Of a DNA stretch of 64,000 nucleotides, positions 1 through 11,759 are shown in pieces. Within the stretch, counting starts at the first letter, position 1; every line of letters starts with the position of its first letter. Source of the DNA: Cristatella mucedo (lineage: Eukaryota > Bryozoa > Phylactolaemata > Cristatellidae); NCBI GenBank assembly GCA_009760855.2, contig WPIO01000031.1:2359001-2423000 (forward strand). The letters are read 5' to 3'. A program made the translations under genes and the position numbers. The notes beneath the pieces are model-generated. The model was not told the DNA's origin. It saw only the letters and a program-made list of their open reading frames with translations, and did not search any database.

Positions 1-884
1 GGCTAAATATACCACACACAGCATTTTTCAGGTCTTTGATTCAGCACTAAACCAACCCCCAAGGTGAAAAACACACTGCAGATTATTTTAGACACACGAG
101 GCTTTAACAATATGAATTGGCAGGTATAGAAAATACGTAACTACAATACAACTATGAGGTGCTTATGTAGGAAACAGTCTTAAGAAATTCTCACTGAATC
201 TAATCCATGGTAGGCATCACATAGGTGACATGTCTTCTCTAATCCCATGGGGCTCAGCATAGGGGTGAGGCGCTACGATCCTAGTAGTAGGTTTGAGCCG
301 TGCAGCAGGCAATCATCCATTACCGAATGCAAGCAGTGGTGACAGCCAGTAAGGTTCCTCTAGTGCGATATAAACGAGACAGTATAAAAACAGCTAACAT
401 TTAATTTTAAAGACAACAATTTTGAATCTGCCCTGCATCACCTGAGAGGAAGTAAAACAATTGTCTTGAAAGAAAACCAAAAACAAAACAGCCAGGGAGA
501 TTCGTAATTGCCACTGCCATGGTATTGCCATATCACTTTGAGCACTCTCGGCCGACGAAGTTTTCCTTTGTTTTCTTGCTAGATACAAAGGGCTGCAGTT
601 TAACTGAAGCCCAAAAGACTATTTCAGTGGCTTGGACAATATGTCAATGCATTATAGGGAACCATAGATCACAGTCAATAAAAATATAACTGATGGCAGC
701 TCAGGGAATCAATCTACACGGGCTTAACTTCTCGTCTCAAACATAGCTTTGTCAAAGGCATACACAATGATGCAAGGCTTCTTCTAACAAACACCATGCT
801 GGTTGTGCCAATTTAGCGACTACTTCAGCTCACCCAATAGGAGGTATTTGTTAACTTCAAGACCTGGCATTAAATCAAATCTAC
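1..884. other. Intron sequence after window exon 40
   Basis: No exon or open family-like frame was found on either strand. A diverged SINE-A copy occupies about 243-372. The next RNF213 exon, and the ligase module, must lie before position 1. Confidence 0.5.
243..372 (+). repeat. Diverged SINE-A copy
   Basis: It shows the SINE-A order: a degraded tRNA-like head ending in a B-box-like GTTTGAGCC at about 290, then the body 'gcaagcagtggtgacagcc' and 'gcgatata' seen in the better copies at 39.5, 54.0 and 59.6 kb. The A box is poorly preserved, so the copy is old. Confidence 0.45.
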
Positions 885-1079
885 CTGAAAAAAGATGTCT
901 GTTTCTTTCTGCTTTGTGATGCGACTTAGGAGGAAGTCTCCAAGATACTCATGTCGCTGCTTCTCAAAGTATATGGCATAATTGTCGTTGTATTCGCTTC
1001 CAAGTCGTGAGAATTTTGACCGCAGTACGGCATCAGGCGTTGCTGACCACAACAGCCTACACTTTGCTTTCTGAAGGAT
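885..1079 (-). CDS. RNF213: RNF213-like, window exon 40 (linker after the AAA+ motor)
   Basis: It encodes 65 residues beginning ILQKAKCRLL and containing WSATPDAVLRSKFSRLG and YFEKQRHEYLGDFLLSRI. This matches the RNF213 stretch just C-terminal to the last AAA unit, where the family has a TPDAV motif followed by an H-x-FADFL-like helix. The acceptor is cttcttag with a pyrimidine tract, and the donor is TTTCAG|gtagat. It is phase 0 at both ends and joins exon 39 in frame. It is the last exon of the gene in the window. Confidence 0.9.
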
Positions 1080-2242
1080 CTAAGAAGAACAGCAACAACC
1101 TCTTTTTAGGCATTGGTATTGTGATATCCAACGGATAAAAGGTCTGAACATGCAGCTGCCAATGGTAAGCAAGTAGATATTCAGCCATGGCATAACACAC
1201 ACAGACAACATTAACTATGGCCTATGTTGTCTATAAAATGCACCCTTAAGCAGAGATCATATCGCACAGTCAAACAATGAAGGTTAAAACAAATGTCGCT
1301 ACCAAGATAACTTAGCTGTCACATCAAAGATGGGAAGCAGTCAACAATTACTGCTACTTCAAAGTCTTCATAACTTAAGTAAACCATGATGCGGATGTTA
1401 CGTATTTCTGCTGACAGTTTCTCCTTTTGGAATTCTTTAAAAAAAATATCGGCATAACATTAATGCTTACACGAAATGTGAAGAGCTAGAAACACACGAT
1501 ATTATTACCTGTGTTAGTGCAATAATTTTGATACTAAACCTTACAAGAAGAGCAGCAGAGCTTATTAGAGTTGCCATTTAGTGAAATGATAAAAAAGATC
1601 AATGCACCTTCAATTGAGTGTGGCACTGAGTGATGGAGAATGAATCAAACGGACCGCCTGTGGTCTATACACAAATTCATGACCCCCAATCCTGCCAATT
1701 ACAGTTCAGCATGTGTAACAAAGACAGCAAAAATACATCGAATAGAAACGTAACATAAGCCAGAGAAAGAATACGTAAAATAGCATAAATCCCGACTGAG
1801 AACCCAACCAGAATTGATCAACAAAAATAAACCTCAACTGGGATGACAAAAAGAGATACACAAAAACATGTCCGGAACAAGCGTGATCTATATGATCAAC
1901 ATTTACACACTCCTAGAATTTAGGATATACGATAAAACTTTCGAATGACAATAAAACATTCACACACCATCATTGATAGTTTCACGTTTGTTTTAAATAC
2001 ACTGGGAACCTCCTACGATTCCAACAGAAATAACGCCACGGTTCGTTACAACAAGACACGCCTACCAGCTTATGTTACAGCAAAAGCTTGTGTGGGCATA
2101 CCAAAGCTATGCAGACACAAATATAAAAGTCACCGAAGGGATGGAAAGTGTACGCCCTGAACAGTATGTAATGCAAAGCGATGTGAACAGCACAAGGTCT
2201 AACAGAACAGCGTCTAAAATTCTACATACACGGTTAGCTTAC
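1080..2242. other. Intron 39, no recognised element
   Basis: This is AT-rich sequence. Short open frames on both strands have no visible family features, and I see no repeat family of this window in it. Confidence 0.5.
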
Positions 2243-2378
2243 TTTGGATGGATCATTTCTGTATTCGGCAGAGAGGTTGGCTTTACAGACTTGCATGACA
2301 ACTGAAGCAGCAGCATCGGTCGAATAACCAATGAAAGTGTCAGACAGTTGTTTTGCCACGGCCTCGTCACCAGCGTTC
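2243..2378 (-). CDS. RNF213: RNF213-like, window exon 39
   Basis: It encodes about 45 residues including DTFIGYSTDAAASVVMQV, which matches the family segment FIGYxSDAxASVVLQV that follows the last AAA unit. It starts with one base finishing a codon (phase 2) after the acceptor tatgcttttag and ends phase 0 at TCCAAA|gtaagc. A nearer donor (CAA|gtctgt) was passed over because the longer form keeps the residues VCKANLSAEYRNDPSK, which vertebrate RNF213 also has in some form before ATPDAV. Confidence 0.9.
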
Positions 2379-3514
2379 CTAAAAGCATAAGAAAACACCG
2401 AATGTCGATATACTAATTTATGTGAAGACTCAACAGATATTTTATATGGCAAAATATTGAGACAAAACATTACAACTAGCAACGTGTGACAAATAGCTAT
2501 TCACAGACCCGTGCCTCCAACAGCCGCTAAGTGCAAAGCATAGCAAAGATGCTGCTTCAAAACATAGTAACAAATAAAGGAATTCAAAACAAGGGAAATA
2601 TTTCCATTCCAGTAGTCCTGATGATACAGAACAAGTTGCAGTTACCAAGAAGATTGTTATGGAGCAGAAGGAACAGCATAAATGTAATGAACCCTTTAAA
2701 ATCTAAAAGGGCAGACATAAAAAATACTGATTAACCAGCATTCTAAAACGGCACATATCACTTCAATAATAATTTTGTTCGCACCGAACTTTACGCTTAG
2801 TAGGACTATCGTAAATTCAGAAAGAGAACAAGAATAGATTCCAGTTAGCACAAGACATGCGGTCACCAAAAGGTAACAAAATCGAGGATGACAGCTTATT
2901 CTAAGCACAAATAAATGAAAACAATTTGACAAAAATTCTGCCTAAACAGGAAGATAATAATAATATTTCTTATTCACTTTCAATTAATGCTCTCTACATC
3001 CTTCAAGACCATTTATTCAGAAATCTATTTCAGATGCAAAGGTTTCTTCTAACAACTTGCTCAGCCCACATTCAAGAGATAAATGGGTATACAGAAGAAA
3101 TACATATACAACTTATGTCAGACTTCACACAGCTTATCAATACCATAGAAGCAAGTCCTTCTTGAGTCACTACACCAGCACCACATTGGTTTTAGTCCTT
3201 TCACAATGGGAGATTTTGGAGCTCTGATGCCAACAGGCAACAGTCGTCCGGGTGGCCTCTAGAGTTGATACAGAGCACCTACGCAATCTGTGCCTAATAT
3301 GCTCTCTTCTTACTAATGTTACAGCAAACCACAATCAAGGCTCTATTTTTATGCAGATAAAACTGCTGCACCTAAGCTTTGATGCCTACCTGCCCTCCAG
3401 CACGTGATTCTCTCATACCTCATTCGCAGTTACATTTTGATAACCCTTTTCGCATGGATGGCAACGAATCTTCTTCAAAATGACTAATAATAAAAACAAC
3501 CTTTTAAAATTAAA

Positions 3515-3805
3515 TTAAAATTAAACTAAAAACGCATATATATATATCACAGCATTTAGTGGGTCTCTGTGATTTGACCTTCATGTGCTTATGCGTGATG
3601 ACATTGTGCATGCTGCCACTAACCAAACTTGCATGCTGACCCTGTGCATGTCACCCCTAACCTGTGATTCTTGCTATTATTGAGCATGCTACCACTAATC
3701 ATTCGATAGTGCTTCCTTTGCAACAAATGCAAAGTGCCTAGAAAGAGAAGACTGAGTTCTCTGAGGGCACTATATCAAATGCATTATTATTATTATTATT
3801 ATTGT
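3515..3805 (+). repeat. CR1/L2-like LINE, 3' untranslated tail only
   Basis: It carries the family 3' sequence: 'cagcatttagtgggtc', then the GACATTGTGCATGCTGCCAC block, then the terminal stem-loop 'gtgcctagaaagag...ttctctgagggcac' and an (ATT)n run at 3,782-3,803. The RT region is absent, so this is an extreme 5' truncation. Confidence 0.75.
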
Positions 3806-3929
3806 AACCTACTAGTTATGTTTACACCTAGCCTTAGTCAGAAATTGATAAGCCCAAACCTCAAAATGAGACGGGCCACCATATCAGGGATACCACAGCT
3901 ATATTGGTTCATGCATTTGTGACAATCAT

Positions 3930-4945
3930 CTGATTTCTGTAACTCACTGCTTGCTAGTCTACCGGCCTGTCCAATCAGGTGCTTACAGCCGGTGCAAAAC
4001 TCAAACTCTGCAGCTAGGCTTGTCTGTCGTGAGGATCACAGTTGCCACATTGTGCCACTTCTTACTGACCTGGACTGACTCCCAGTCATGTGACGCATCG
4101 ACTTCAAGGTTTTGTCACTCACTTTTGGGTCACTTCATTCTTTGGCCCCAACCTATCTATCAGATCTACTCCCCCACAAGGCTAAGCATCGTATTACCAC
4201 TTTTCGGAATCTAAATGTTTACCAAATACATTGTAGATATCTCAAATCGCTTGGAGACAGCGCCTTTAGTTCGTATGGTCCCAAAGCCTGGAATTCACTC
4301 CCGACTTGCATCACGATATCTCGTGACTTGTCCACATTTAAAAAGAAACTAAAACCGCATCTATATATTACAACATTGAGTGGGTCCCTGTGATTCGTCT
4401 TTTATGTGCTTATGACTGACACTGTGCATGCTACCACTGACACTGTGCATACTGCCACTAACCAAACTTGCATGCTGACCCTGTGCATGTCACCCCTAAC
4501 CATGACTGTGGAACTCGCTTCCACAACTCTTACGAAACGACAACTACTCTCCAGCTGCCGACTATGGCTCATCCTTTTCAGCGGCCCTGAGCTGCTACTT
4601 CCATGCTAATCATTACCTCAATCAACTGCTCTCCTGACTCTGCTATGCTTCCCACTTTCTCTTTGTTGCATGAGACGAAGTCTGTTGGCTATCGAATGCG
4701 TACCGAAAGCTGCTTAGGCTGTGAGTGTGCTATACAAAACTCTCCTGCGTAATACCTATATGGTCTTTATGACTTTGTGGAGTTACGGGTGGAGATACAT
4801 TACATGTTATGCCTATTGCTTATTGAGCATGATAACACTAGCCATTTTATCGTGCTTTGCAGCAAATGTAAAGTACCTACAAAGAGATTGAGTTCTCAGC
4901 AGGTGCTATATTAAATGCATTGTTATTATTATTGTCATATCTGTT
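3930..4945 (+). mobile_element. CR1/L2-like LINE copy with nested repeat C
   Basis: The C-terminal end of the reverse-transcriptase ORF is readable from about 3,940 (CNSLLASLPACPI, then SCHIVPLLTDLDWLP, SLAPTYLSDLLPHKAKHRI, PKAWNSLPTC), with a frameshift near 4,000 and a stop inside. The ORF ends at 4,393 (LSGSL then stop). The 3' tail starts normally at about 4,395 but is interrupted at about 4,530-4,806 by repeat C, then resumes to the stem-loop and ATT run ending near 4,945. Confidence 0.8.
4530..4806 (+). repeat. Repeat C, copy nested in the LINE tail
   Basis: It aligns by eye over its full length with 31,405-31,680, sharing blocks such as 'cgacaactactctcc', 'tatgcttcccactttctctt' and 'gagacgaagtctgttggcta' and ending in 'ggagatacattacat'. 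I do not recognise a family. The ending in short direct TACAT units suggests a retroposed short element. Confidence 0.7.
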
Positions 4946-5059
4946 ATAGCACCGATACACAATCCAGACGACCTTTTCTAAAATGACCTTTCACCTGATG
5001 ACCGCACAAGCTCCACAATCAAGTCTGCCACCTTTAATAAAATTAAAAAATTAGGGCCT

Positions 5060-5400
5060 GCCTAGATAAGGAGACAACAGCCAAAGAGGCCTATGCATTT
5101 GTGAAATCCCATTTTGATCTCCGTAGTCACTTCTTGCATGTCTTCCTGCCTGTTCATTAAGATGCTTACAGTCGGTGAAAAGCTCATCAGCTGGGTTTAT
5201 CTGTCAAGAATGATGCAATTGCCACTTTAAATCACTTGTCACTAACCCGAACCGGCTTTTCAGCACGCAGCCTATCAATTTCAAGGCTCTGCCACTCAAT
5301 TTTAGGCGCCTTCATTCTATTGTTCTGGCCGACCTAACCAACATACTTTCTAATCAAGCTTCCCATCGCACTACATAATCTTTTGACTCAATCGTTTAAC
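5060..5400 (+). repeat. Strongly diverged LINE RT fragment
   Basis: It follows the same block order as the better LINE copies ('gcatttgtgaaatcc', 'cttgcatgtcttcctgcctgt', 'tcaatttcaaggctctgccactcaattttagg') but is full of indels, so no frame is open. It is older than the copies at 43.4 and 50.7 kb. Confidence 0.55.
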
Positions 5401-5846
5401 CGTGTCTCGAACCAACCGTAAGTTCTGTAGAGTCCCTACATTCCTTAAGCTGTGAACTCACCCCAGATTATGCTGTGAACTCACCAAAGACAGATCACGA
5501 CACCCCTCCGATGTGATGGCATTTAAAAAGGAGCTAAATATCCAACTTTTACTCAGGGAATTTGCTCCGATGGTGTTAATAGTCTTTTGAGCGCTAATGC
5601 ATGCTGAACAGAGGCATTTAATCATAAAACATGTGATATGCTTTCCTTCCGAATATGTGAATTGTCTGATTTTCTTTTAGCTCACTTGGGGTGCTATACG
5701 AATGCTTTGCTATTGTTAATATCGCTATTAACACCAAGCAAGACACGATTGTGGGCACAAGAAACTTGCTCAAAATTTCCTGAGCTTACAAGCCTGCTGA
5801 TACCAGTGATCACAGCATGTGTCATGCACCCTCAAGTAAAACTTAC

Positions 5847-6023
5847 GCAACTGGCGATCTGATGTTGACAAAGTCACATGCCCAGCCTTCGAGCGATTTC
5901 ACAACTCGCTGCTGTTCATCAGTTAGCATTGAAGACATTGCAACATAATGCTTCTCAAGCCGATTGATCAAAGGGATTGGGTATTTTTCATAGACATCCT
6001 GTTTGCTGGCAATGATTATCAGT
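5847..6023 (-). CDS. RNF213: RNF213-like, window exon 38 (last AAA unit, PLINRLEKHY)
   Basis: It encodes about 59 residues: LIIIASKQDVYEKYP, PIPLINRLEKHYVAMSSML and WACDFVNIRSPVA. PLINRLEKH is one of the most conserved strings of the RNF213 motor, near its end. The acceptor is tctccttacag. The first base completes an Arg codon split across the intron (FR|LIIIA). The donor is GTTGC|gtaagt, phase 2, matching the one-base start of exon 39. Confidence 0.95.
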
Positions 6024-6452
6024 CTGTAAGGAGAGCATGCCATTGTAGATGTTAACTTCACTACACAGGAAAGAACTTCAAGCAGCCTACATTTTGACAC
6101 TGAGAAATCATAGATAGCTAACCATAAATCTAATAATCCACTCACAGCTTGCAGTGGCATTGGATTTTGCAACAAGTTCACGAATTTGCTTTGTGGCTTA
6201 ACCTAAGATCAAGTAAATGAGAAAGCGTTACTAAAAATGGGCAAATTGGGGAAATGGCTACTAGAAAATAAGCCTTCCAAAAGCCTCGTAAACGGATTTG
6301 AAGACCGAACCCAGATCCGAAAATTCTATGTCCAGCATTGCATCTCTGCAACCAGCCAACATACACAGCAAGTATGCATGCAACACATGCTTCTATGAGT
6401 GAATACAGATGTGAATTTGTACGACTAAACTGTATTACTTAGTGCCACATGC

Positions 6453-6646
6453 CTGAAATCTTCATGAACGTGGCATTTCACCCGATGTGTTCCCAAGCCA
6501 AGGTCGACGTAACGTTGATTTCCATATTCCACGTAGTACTGATTGAGCGCATCGTAGAGACTTTCATAAAGGCTTTCAAGATTGAGCAACACAACTGTTT
6601 TGCCAGCCTCCATACACACTTTAATACGGTTGATATTCCGACAGAT
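6453..6646 (-). CDS. RNF213: RNF213-like, window exon 37 (GC donor)
   Basis: It encodes ICRNINRIKVCMEAGKTVVL, then NLESLYESLYDALNQYYVEY and YVDLGLGTHRVKCHVHEDFR. This is a near-invariant RNF213 stretch in the fifth AAA unit. The acceptor is ctacattctag (phase 0). The exon must end after TTTCAG, because the next exon supplies the A that completes Arg and continues LIIIA; the intron then begins gcatgt, a GC donor. No GT donor nearby keeps the frame. Reading on would give HVALSNTV and a stop. Confidence 0.92.
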
Positions 6647-6875
6647 CTAGAATGTAGCAGAATCATGAATGACCAGGAATCAGTAGTCGTGAAAGCCTTA
6701 AGAGTGTCTCACAACCTAGCTAGCATACAAACTAACCCACATATGTCATGCAGGGGACACTCTTTGGTCACCGACACGGTAGGGGTAATGAATGCAGCTT
6801 CACAAAAAATTTGCAATTATAAATATGGAAACTTATTCACATAACACATCAGAATAAATGAATGAAATATAATTC

Positions 6876-7014
6876 ATTCGTATAGCGCCCCAAGAGAACT
6901 TAATCTCTATTCAGGCGTTTCACATATGCCTCGGGGCTCGAGCCCACGACCTCAGCCACACCTTGGTCGGGGCGAGCACCTTAATCGCTGGATCAAACAA
7001 GCTCGGCAATTTGA
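6876..7014 (-). repeat. SINE-B copy
   Basis: Read on the minus strand it has a tRNA-like head (A box about GCGATTAAGGTGCTCG, B box about GGGCTCGAGCCCC) followed by 'aacgcctgaatagagatt' and 'ttctcttggggcgctata'. The end resembles the LINE stem-loop tail. It sits in the short intron between exons 37 and 36. Confidence 0.8.
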
Positions 7015-7152
7015 CTGGAGCACATGGAATATCATTTAAAGGCCCACGTAAAGCATCGAAAGAATTCTCCAAATGACCATCCATTGCAATGAGTTGCTAA
7101 GCAAGAGGACTAAAAACTACACTAAAAAGAAGAAACCGACATCAGTACCTAC

Positions 7153-7294
7153 CTGTATGTAGTCAAGGTCTTTTGCAAACTTGCTTCCAAAAATAATTTC
7201 GGGATTTCGTTTCTGTAGCTTTGTCTGAATGAGATTCAAAGCCGTGTAGTTCTCTGCTAATATTAGCAGGTACCGGCTTTCTCTGTCAACAAAC
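7153..7294 (-). CDS. RNF213: RNF213-like, window exon 36
   Basis: It encodes about 47 residues: FVDRESRYLLILAENYTALN, LIQTKLQKRNPEIIFGSKFA and KDLDYIQ. The family has SRYLLLLTxNYxAL and PEIIFGSxFPKD at this place in the motor. The acceptor is ctccggtag (one base completes the split codon), and the donor is ATACAG|gtaggt in phase 0. Confidence 0.94.
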
Positions 7295-7361
7295 CTACCG
7301 GAGTTTAATGGCTCGACAGTAAGATAATTTCGGGATTAGCCATACATGTGCATACTCTTAC

Positions 7362-7607
7362 CCGCCTTCCTTGGTGAATGATCCACTCAATGCTGCTTCA
7401 ATCAGTCCGATTGAATCAATTGGAGGGTCTCTGCCACGAGCAGAACCCTTTGTGGTATCCATGAAGCTTTCAAGATGCCGCTCAAAAATTCGCACCGTAG
7501 CTGCACCATCATAACCACCAAAGTTTCTCAGAATTGCATGCCGAAACTCGTGAGGAGTTGGCAAATCACTGTTCTTGTTGGCAAAGTAAGCCAACATTTT
7601 CATTAAG
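7362..7607 (-). CDS. RNF213: RNF213-like, window exon 35
   Basis: It encodes about 82 residues: LMKMLAYFANKN, TPHEFRHAILRNFGGYDGAA, RIFERHLESFM and SIGLIEAALSGSFTKEG. This is the RNF213 helical segment with the family signature RNFGG, following GLRDFYS in exon 34. The acceptor cgttttttcag has a strong pyrimidine tract. It runs phase 2 to phase 2 (GGCGG|gtaaga). Confidence 0.94.
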
Positions 7608-8408
7608 CTGAAAAAACGAAGCCCTATTGGTAATATCCACAACCCTGCCCACGACTTGAGTAGAAATGAAGCAAATGTAAGGAGGAGCTTAGGACGAGGC
7701 TAGAAAAGATGAGCATAATTGCTTACAAGCTTTAATGCAGAGATGAGTATGCTTAAGTTGCAGGCAAACTGGAGGGCACTCACTGTAGTGATTGGGAAAG
7801 GTTAGACACGTCAGCCGACTAAGCGAGTGAGACTGAAAAGTAAAAAAAAAAAGTCCTAAGTCTCCACAGACCAAAGTTCTCTCAGGTGGACGACCATACA
7901 CACCGGCAAAATATTGTCTACAATACCTAAAGAAATTTCGTAGGTCACAATCTCGACTAGTAAATAAAACAGCTCTTATTTTCCTTTACTTAAAAATATA
8001 TCGAAGTATATATAGGAAGGAAGATACCATTTATACTCGAGATTAAATAATATAAAATAAAGATTCAATTAGCCGCAGTCAAACGTATAATCTTGATGCT
8101 GCAAATGGCACACAGCAACCCAAGTTTGCTGTTATTTTAGAGCTTGGGTACGATTTAGAGTAGCAAAGACAATCAACATAGGAACGAGGCTGCTAGAAAC
8201 CGTGAACAAATGTATCAGGGGAACAACCGGGCTATAGAAGGGTGAAACATTTTAGGCGACAAAACTTACAACAATGGATGTCCTTAAACTCTATTACCAT
8301 ACAGTTCCATATCAGTGGCTATAAGGGCAAAACTGACTCAACATCCTCCTTGCATTCTATTTGTCAATTGTTAGGGCTAATTAGAAACTATTAAACCAAT
8401 TTTCTCAC

Positions 8409-8543
8409 CTGTAGAAATCTCGCAATCCAAAGAACTCCTGCCTTCTACTTGTTTCTTGGAACAACTTCAGATAAGCAGTGAGTAATGAGTTGATGGCTGG
8501 GACGAGAGCCCTGTAACCTTGTTTTGCAAACTCACAGATTCCC
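8409..8543 (-). CDS. RNF213: RNF213-like, window exon 34
   Basis: It encodes about 45 residues: GICEFAKQGYRALVPAINSL, LTAYLKLFQETSRRQ and EFFGLRDFYR. FFGLRDFYSL across the exon 34/35 joint is a family hallmark after the second catalytic AAA unit. Acceptor is tttatttttag, donor TACAG|gtgaga; phase 2 at both ends. Confidence 0.93.
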
Positions 8544-10867
8544 CTAAAAATAAACTTCAAGTTCAAGCATAATTTGCACTGGATGGGAGGCATGCACTGC
8601 ATGTTCTTTTCAGGCGAGGAACCTGCAATTGCCACAGAGAGGCCACAGGAAGCAGTAACACGTATCACAAAATCGGAGGAATTAAAACCAAGGGCAGCAC
8701 AAAGTACGATGCAATGCAAGGCCCGAGTGATTATTTGAGAGAATATAATCGATAGCAGCAATCACACACGCCTTTCACAAGGGTTAACTCATACTTGGGG
8801 CAAGAGTTCTTGCTTTTCTTCATTAAAGAAAAATGCTGTGAACATTCTTGACATTGAGCTATGCAATTAGGAACTTGTCGAAAAAAACACAAGTCTTGAC
8901 ACGCACATGCACCTTCGACATGCACACGCACCTGCAAGCTGCTCTCTTGACAGCTACATGCCAAGTACAAGGCTAGCAGGGTCCATAGTGCATATGCAGT
9001 CCGCAGTGCATATGCAGACTGATGTCTCTTATAAAGTTTAACACGTGAAGTAATATCATCAAATCTGTGATAGAATATGACAATAAACATCACAAGGATC
9101 TACTTATGCAAAAACCACTGTCTGTGGAAAAGCAAGTGGTTTAGACGAAACAGCCGAAGACTATTTGCTAATGACAAGCCAATAATTCAACGAATGCTAA
9201 AGACTACAAAGCAAGACAGTTGTGAGGGGGGTTTGATCGTACATATAGTAATTTTGGAGCAGATTCACGGCAGTGATATGACAGACTAGTTCACATGCAA
9301 CAAATACTTTGAGCAGTGCACCAGTGGTGGCAGCACGGAAGAGTGAAGTGACGCAAATGCACAAATCAAGGACATTCTTGATTAAGGAGTAATGTACTGT
9401 GAACACTGAACTGCTATGCAACCAACAGTAAAAATATGTTAGTGAAAGGTACAGTTTGACAGCGAAAATGGGTGCCGTTCAAAGCACACCTGATTACTTG
9501 ATCGCTTATGCAAAAAAAGGATGAGGTCGGCTGACTTAACACACTCAATTATATAACAGTAGAAGAACGTTAGCTAAACCCATACTGAGGTCTTTCAGAG
9601 TACACATTCACGGCTGGCACCACCCAGTTGTATTTCTGCCCCAACAGCCACTGACACAGCACACAAATAAGTTCAAACAAGATCTTGCCAACATGCACTA
9701 ATTGACAGCTACCTAATCAACCCTGCTGCCCAACACAAGTGTGGCCGTCACCAGGAGCCACGAGACTAGCATAAGCCAACCAATCGAGTCCATAATAAAA
9801 TGAAAATTGCTGCTGTAGCTCAGGGCCCACAATGACTGACTCCACACATGTAATCAGAGGTCCAATTCTTCATGGGCAACCAGATAGAATGTTTTTTTTT
9901 TTATTTGTATGGCAAGGATACTAAATCCCGGAAAAAAATCTGCCAACATAAGCTGCTTAGAAATAGATGTCTCCTTTGATCCTTATGGCACATACAACAC
10001 CACTCTCAAAGCTCAAAAAACATTAAAAAAACATTGCTTACAGTCTTGACAAACCAGACAGGACTTTCATGAGCCTCGTGGGGCAATCGTCCACGATAAC
10101 GAAAGTTCAGCAATATCAGCAAGGAGTTTTTTGCTTCAATTTGCTTTTAACTGGAATTCAATCCCACACATAACTCGAGCACCGGTCATTTCAAAGTATA
10201 CAGGAAATGATGCTAGACCTAGCAGGAGGCAAGGCTCTAACCAATGCCTCCTGTGGAACAGAAGCAATACCGACATCAATAGGTAAAGTAAGCAAAGGGT
10301 TAAACAGCCCTGTGGAGCCGGAACACAGATTCACAGGTGCTAAGCTAATGGCCAAACGTGAATTCCTGCAGAGCTGCAGCAAGAGCAGCCATAGTCAACC
10401 GATAGGTCCACCTTTGGTGAGTTCCAGAGTGAACTCTAGTACTGCTTAGTCGGCAAGGTTCATCTGTGCCCCAATTTACACTGCGAATGGCAAGGATGAC
10501 ACAGCCATTGTATCGTATGTCTACATTTATTGATTGTGATTTCCCCTGCTAGAGGCTGGAGTGTTATTAATATTAAGGTCTTCTTGCACTGATAAAGGAT
10601 TTGTCTACCAAAATCCACCGATCTACCAGACGAGAATTGTATCAAATTGCTAAGAAATCTAGTCATTGATCGGGATCTAGATTTAGATGAAGGCACAACT
10701 AGTGACTGCACATCCAGTGAAGCTATTATTAATTGTCATATAAATCCATAGCTCAAGACATTCGGTGACATTGGTTAACAAAGACTCACAGGCTGTTCAC
10801 GATGAATAAATAGTCATATAAGGTTAGATCAACATTGCTCAAGCAGTGCGAATAACACGGTACTCAC
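8544..10867. other. Intron 33, no recognised element
   Basis: About 2.3 kb without a family-like frame or a copy of the window's repeat families. It has a short poly-T run near 9,893. Open frames of up to 120 codons on the minus strand (about 8,731-9,093) show no domain features. Confidence 0.45.
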
Positions 10868-11040
10868 TTCGCTGTGTCAGTCAGTTCCTTTTTCCCAGGA
10901 ACACCACGCTGCACGAGAATACCTCGATTCATTTTCGCTGGATCCAAAGCCCAATTGGAGAGTCCAATAAAGCCACATTTCATATACTCTTCAGGTAACT
11001 CATCTCCTTCACAGCCGTCTTCTAATAAGGGATGTAGTGT
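10868..11040 (-). CDS. RNF213: RNF213-like, window exon 33 (second catalytic AAA unit, sensor region)
   Basis: It encodes about 57 residues: TLHPLLEDGCEGDELPEEYM, KCGFIGLSNWALDPAKMNRG and ILVQRGVPGKKELTDTAK. The SNWALDPAKMNRG string follows the Walker B of the second catalytic AAA unit in RNF213 and holds a conserved Asn and Arg that fit sensor or Arg-finger positions (inferred from AAA+ architecture). Acceptor tgtgttgtag, phase 0. The donor GCGAA|gtgagt is phase 2 and joins exon 34 as AAG (TAK|GIC). Confidence 0.95.
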
Positions 11041-11193
11041 CTACAACACATACAGGAAACGGTTTGTGTGTCCAAATTAGTAAGGTCACGGTCGGGCATG
11101 CAACAAAATCTATGCACACGTGACTGAGTGCAAGGGCATATGCTTTCTCAATTGATTGCAAGCAGTCGATATGTACTGGGCACAATATCGTAC

Positions 11194-11364
11194 CTTGAGT
11201 GGCATAAGCTTTGAATCTTCTGCAAGGCCTATCTCATCCAACACAACGACAGCAACAAACGTATTCAAGTTACTCTTTTTCTGCAGAGTGGCACACTGCT
11301 TGAAGGTTTTGACAATACCTTCAGGTGTCGCCAAAGGACTGCATTGAAACGACATAAGCTGAGC
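11194..11364 (-). CDS. RNF213: RNF213-like, window exon 32 (Walker B DEIGLAEDS)
   Basis: It encodes 57 residues: AQLMSFQCSPLATPEGIVKT, FKQCATLQKKSNLNTF and VAVVVLDEIGLAEDSKLMPL. VVVLDE is an intact Walker B; by spacing from the Walker A Lys in exon 31 (70 residues to the Glu) it corresponds to the catalytic Glu of AAA4 in vertebrate RNF213. Acceptor ttcatttcag and donor CTCAAG|gtacga, both phase 0. Confidence 0.97.
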
Positions 11365-11759
11365 CTGAAATGAACAGCATGGATGGCAACATTACGCCTG
11401 CAACATTTATGAACTCAGCTAGGCGTTGTCATTATAAAAAAACGTGCAGATTCAAAAACGCTTCGAGAGTTCGCGCAGTTAACTCCATCGGTCTGGTGCA
11501 AGCAGTAACCACTACTAACAGGCCCACAATAAACTGTCGCTTTCGGCGCCCAGTTGTGGCCGCTTGTGTTTTAACCGCACTGCAACACTTCATCGCACAG
11601 TCCACCGGGAGAGAGCCGGGAGAGAAGCAGCAATACCCGCAAGGTTACATTTGGTGGCCATGCATTTGGCACGTAACACTTGCAAACTTCTTGATTGGAC
11701 GAGGGGATGGCATCGTTTAACGGTTCGAAGCTATTGAATACCTCTGGCCTAGCGTTCGA

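Larger units (their letters stand above)
2379..5846. other. Intron 38, LINE-rich
   Basis: About 3.5 kb with no host exon. The part 2,379-3,500 shows nothing recognisable. From 3.5 to 5.6 kb it is a cluster of LINE fragments in plus orientation with a nested repeat C (separate entries). Confidence 0.6.

Noticed and set aside
6449-6844. Plus-strand open frame of 131 codons
   Set aside because: It is the antisense shadow of exon 37 and has no family features.
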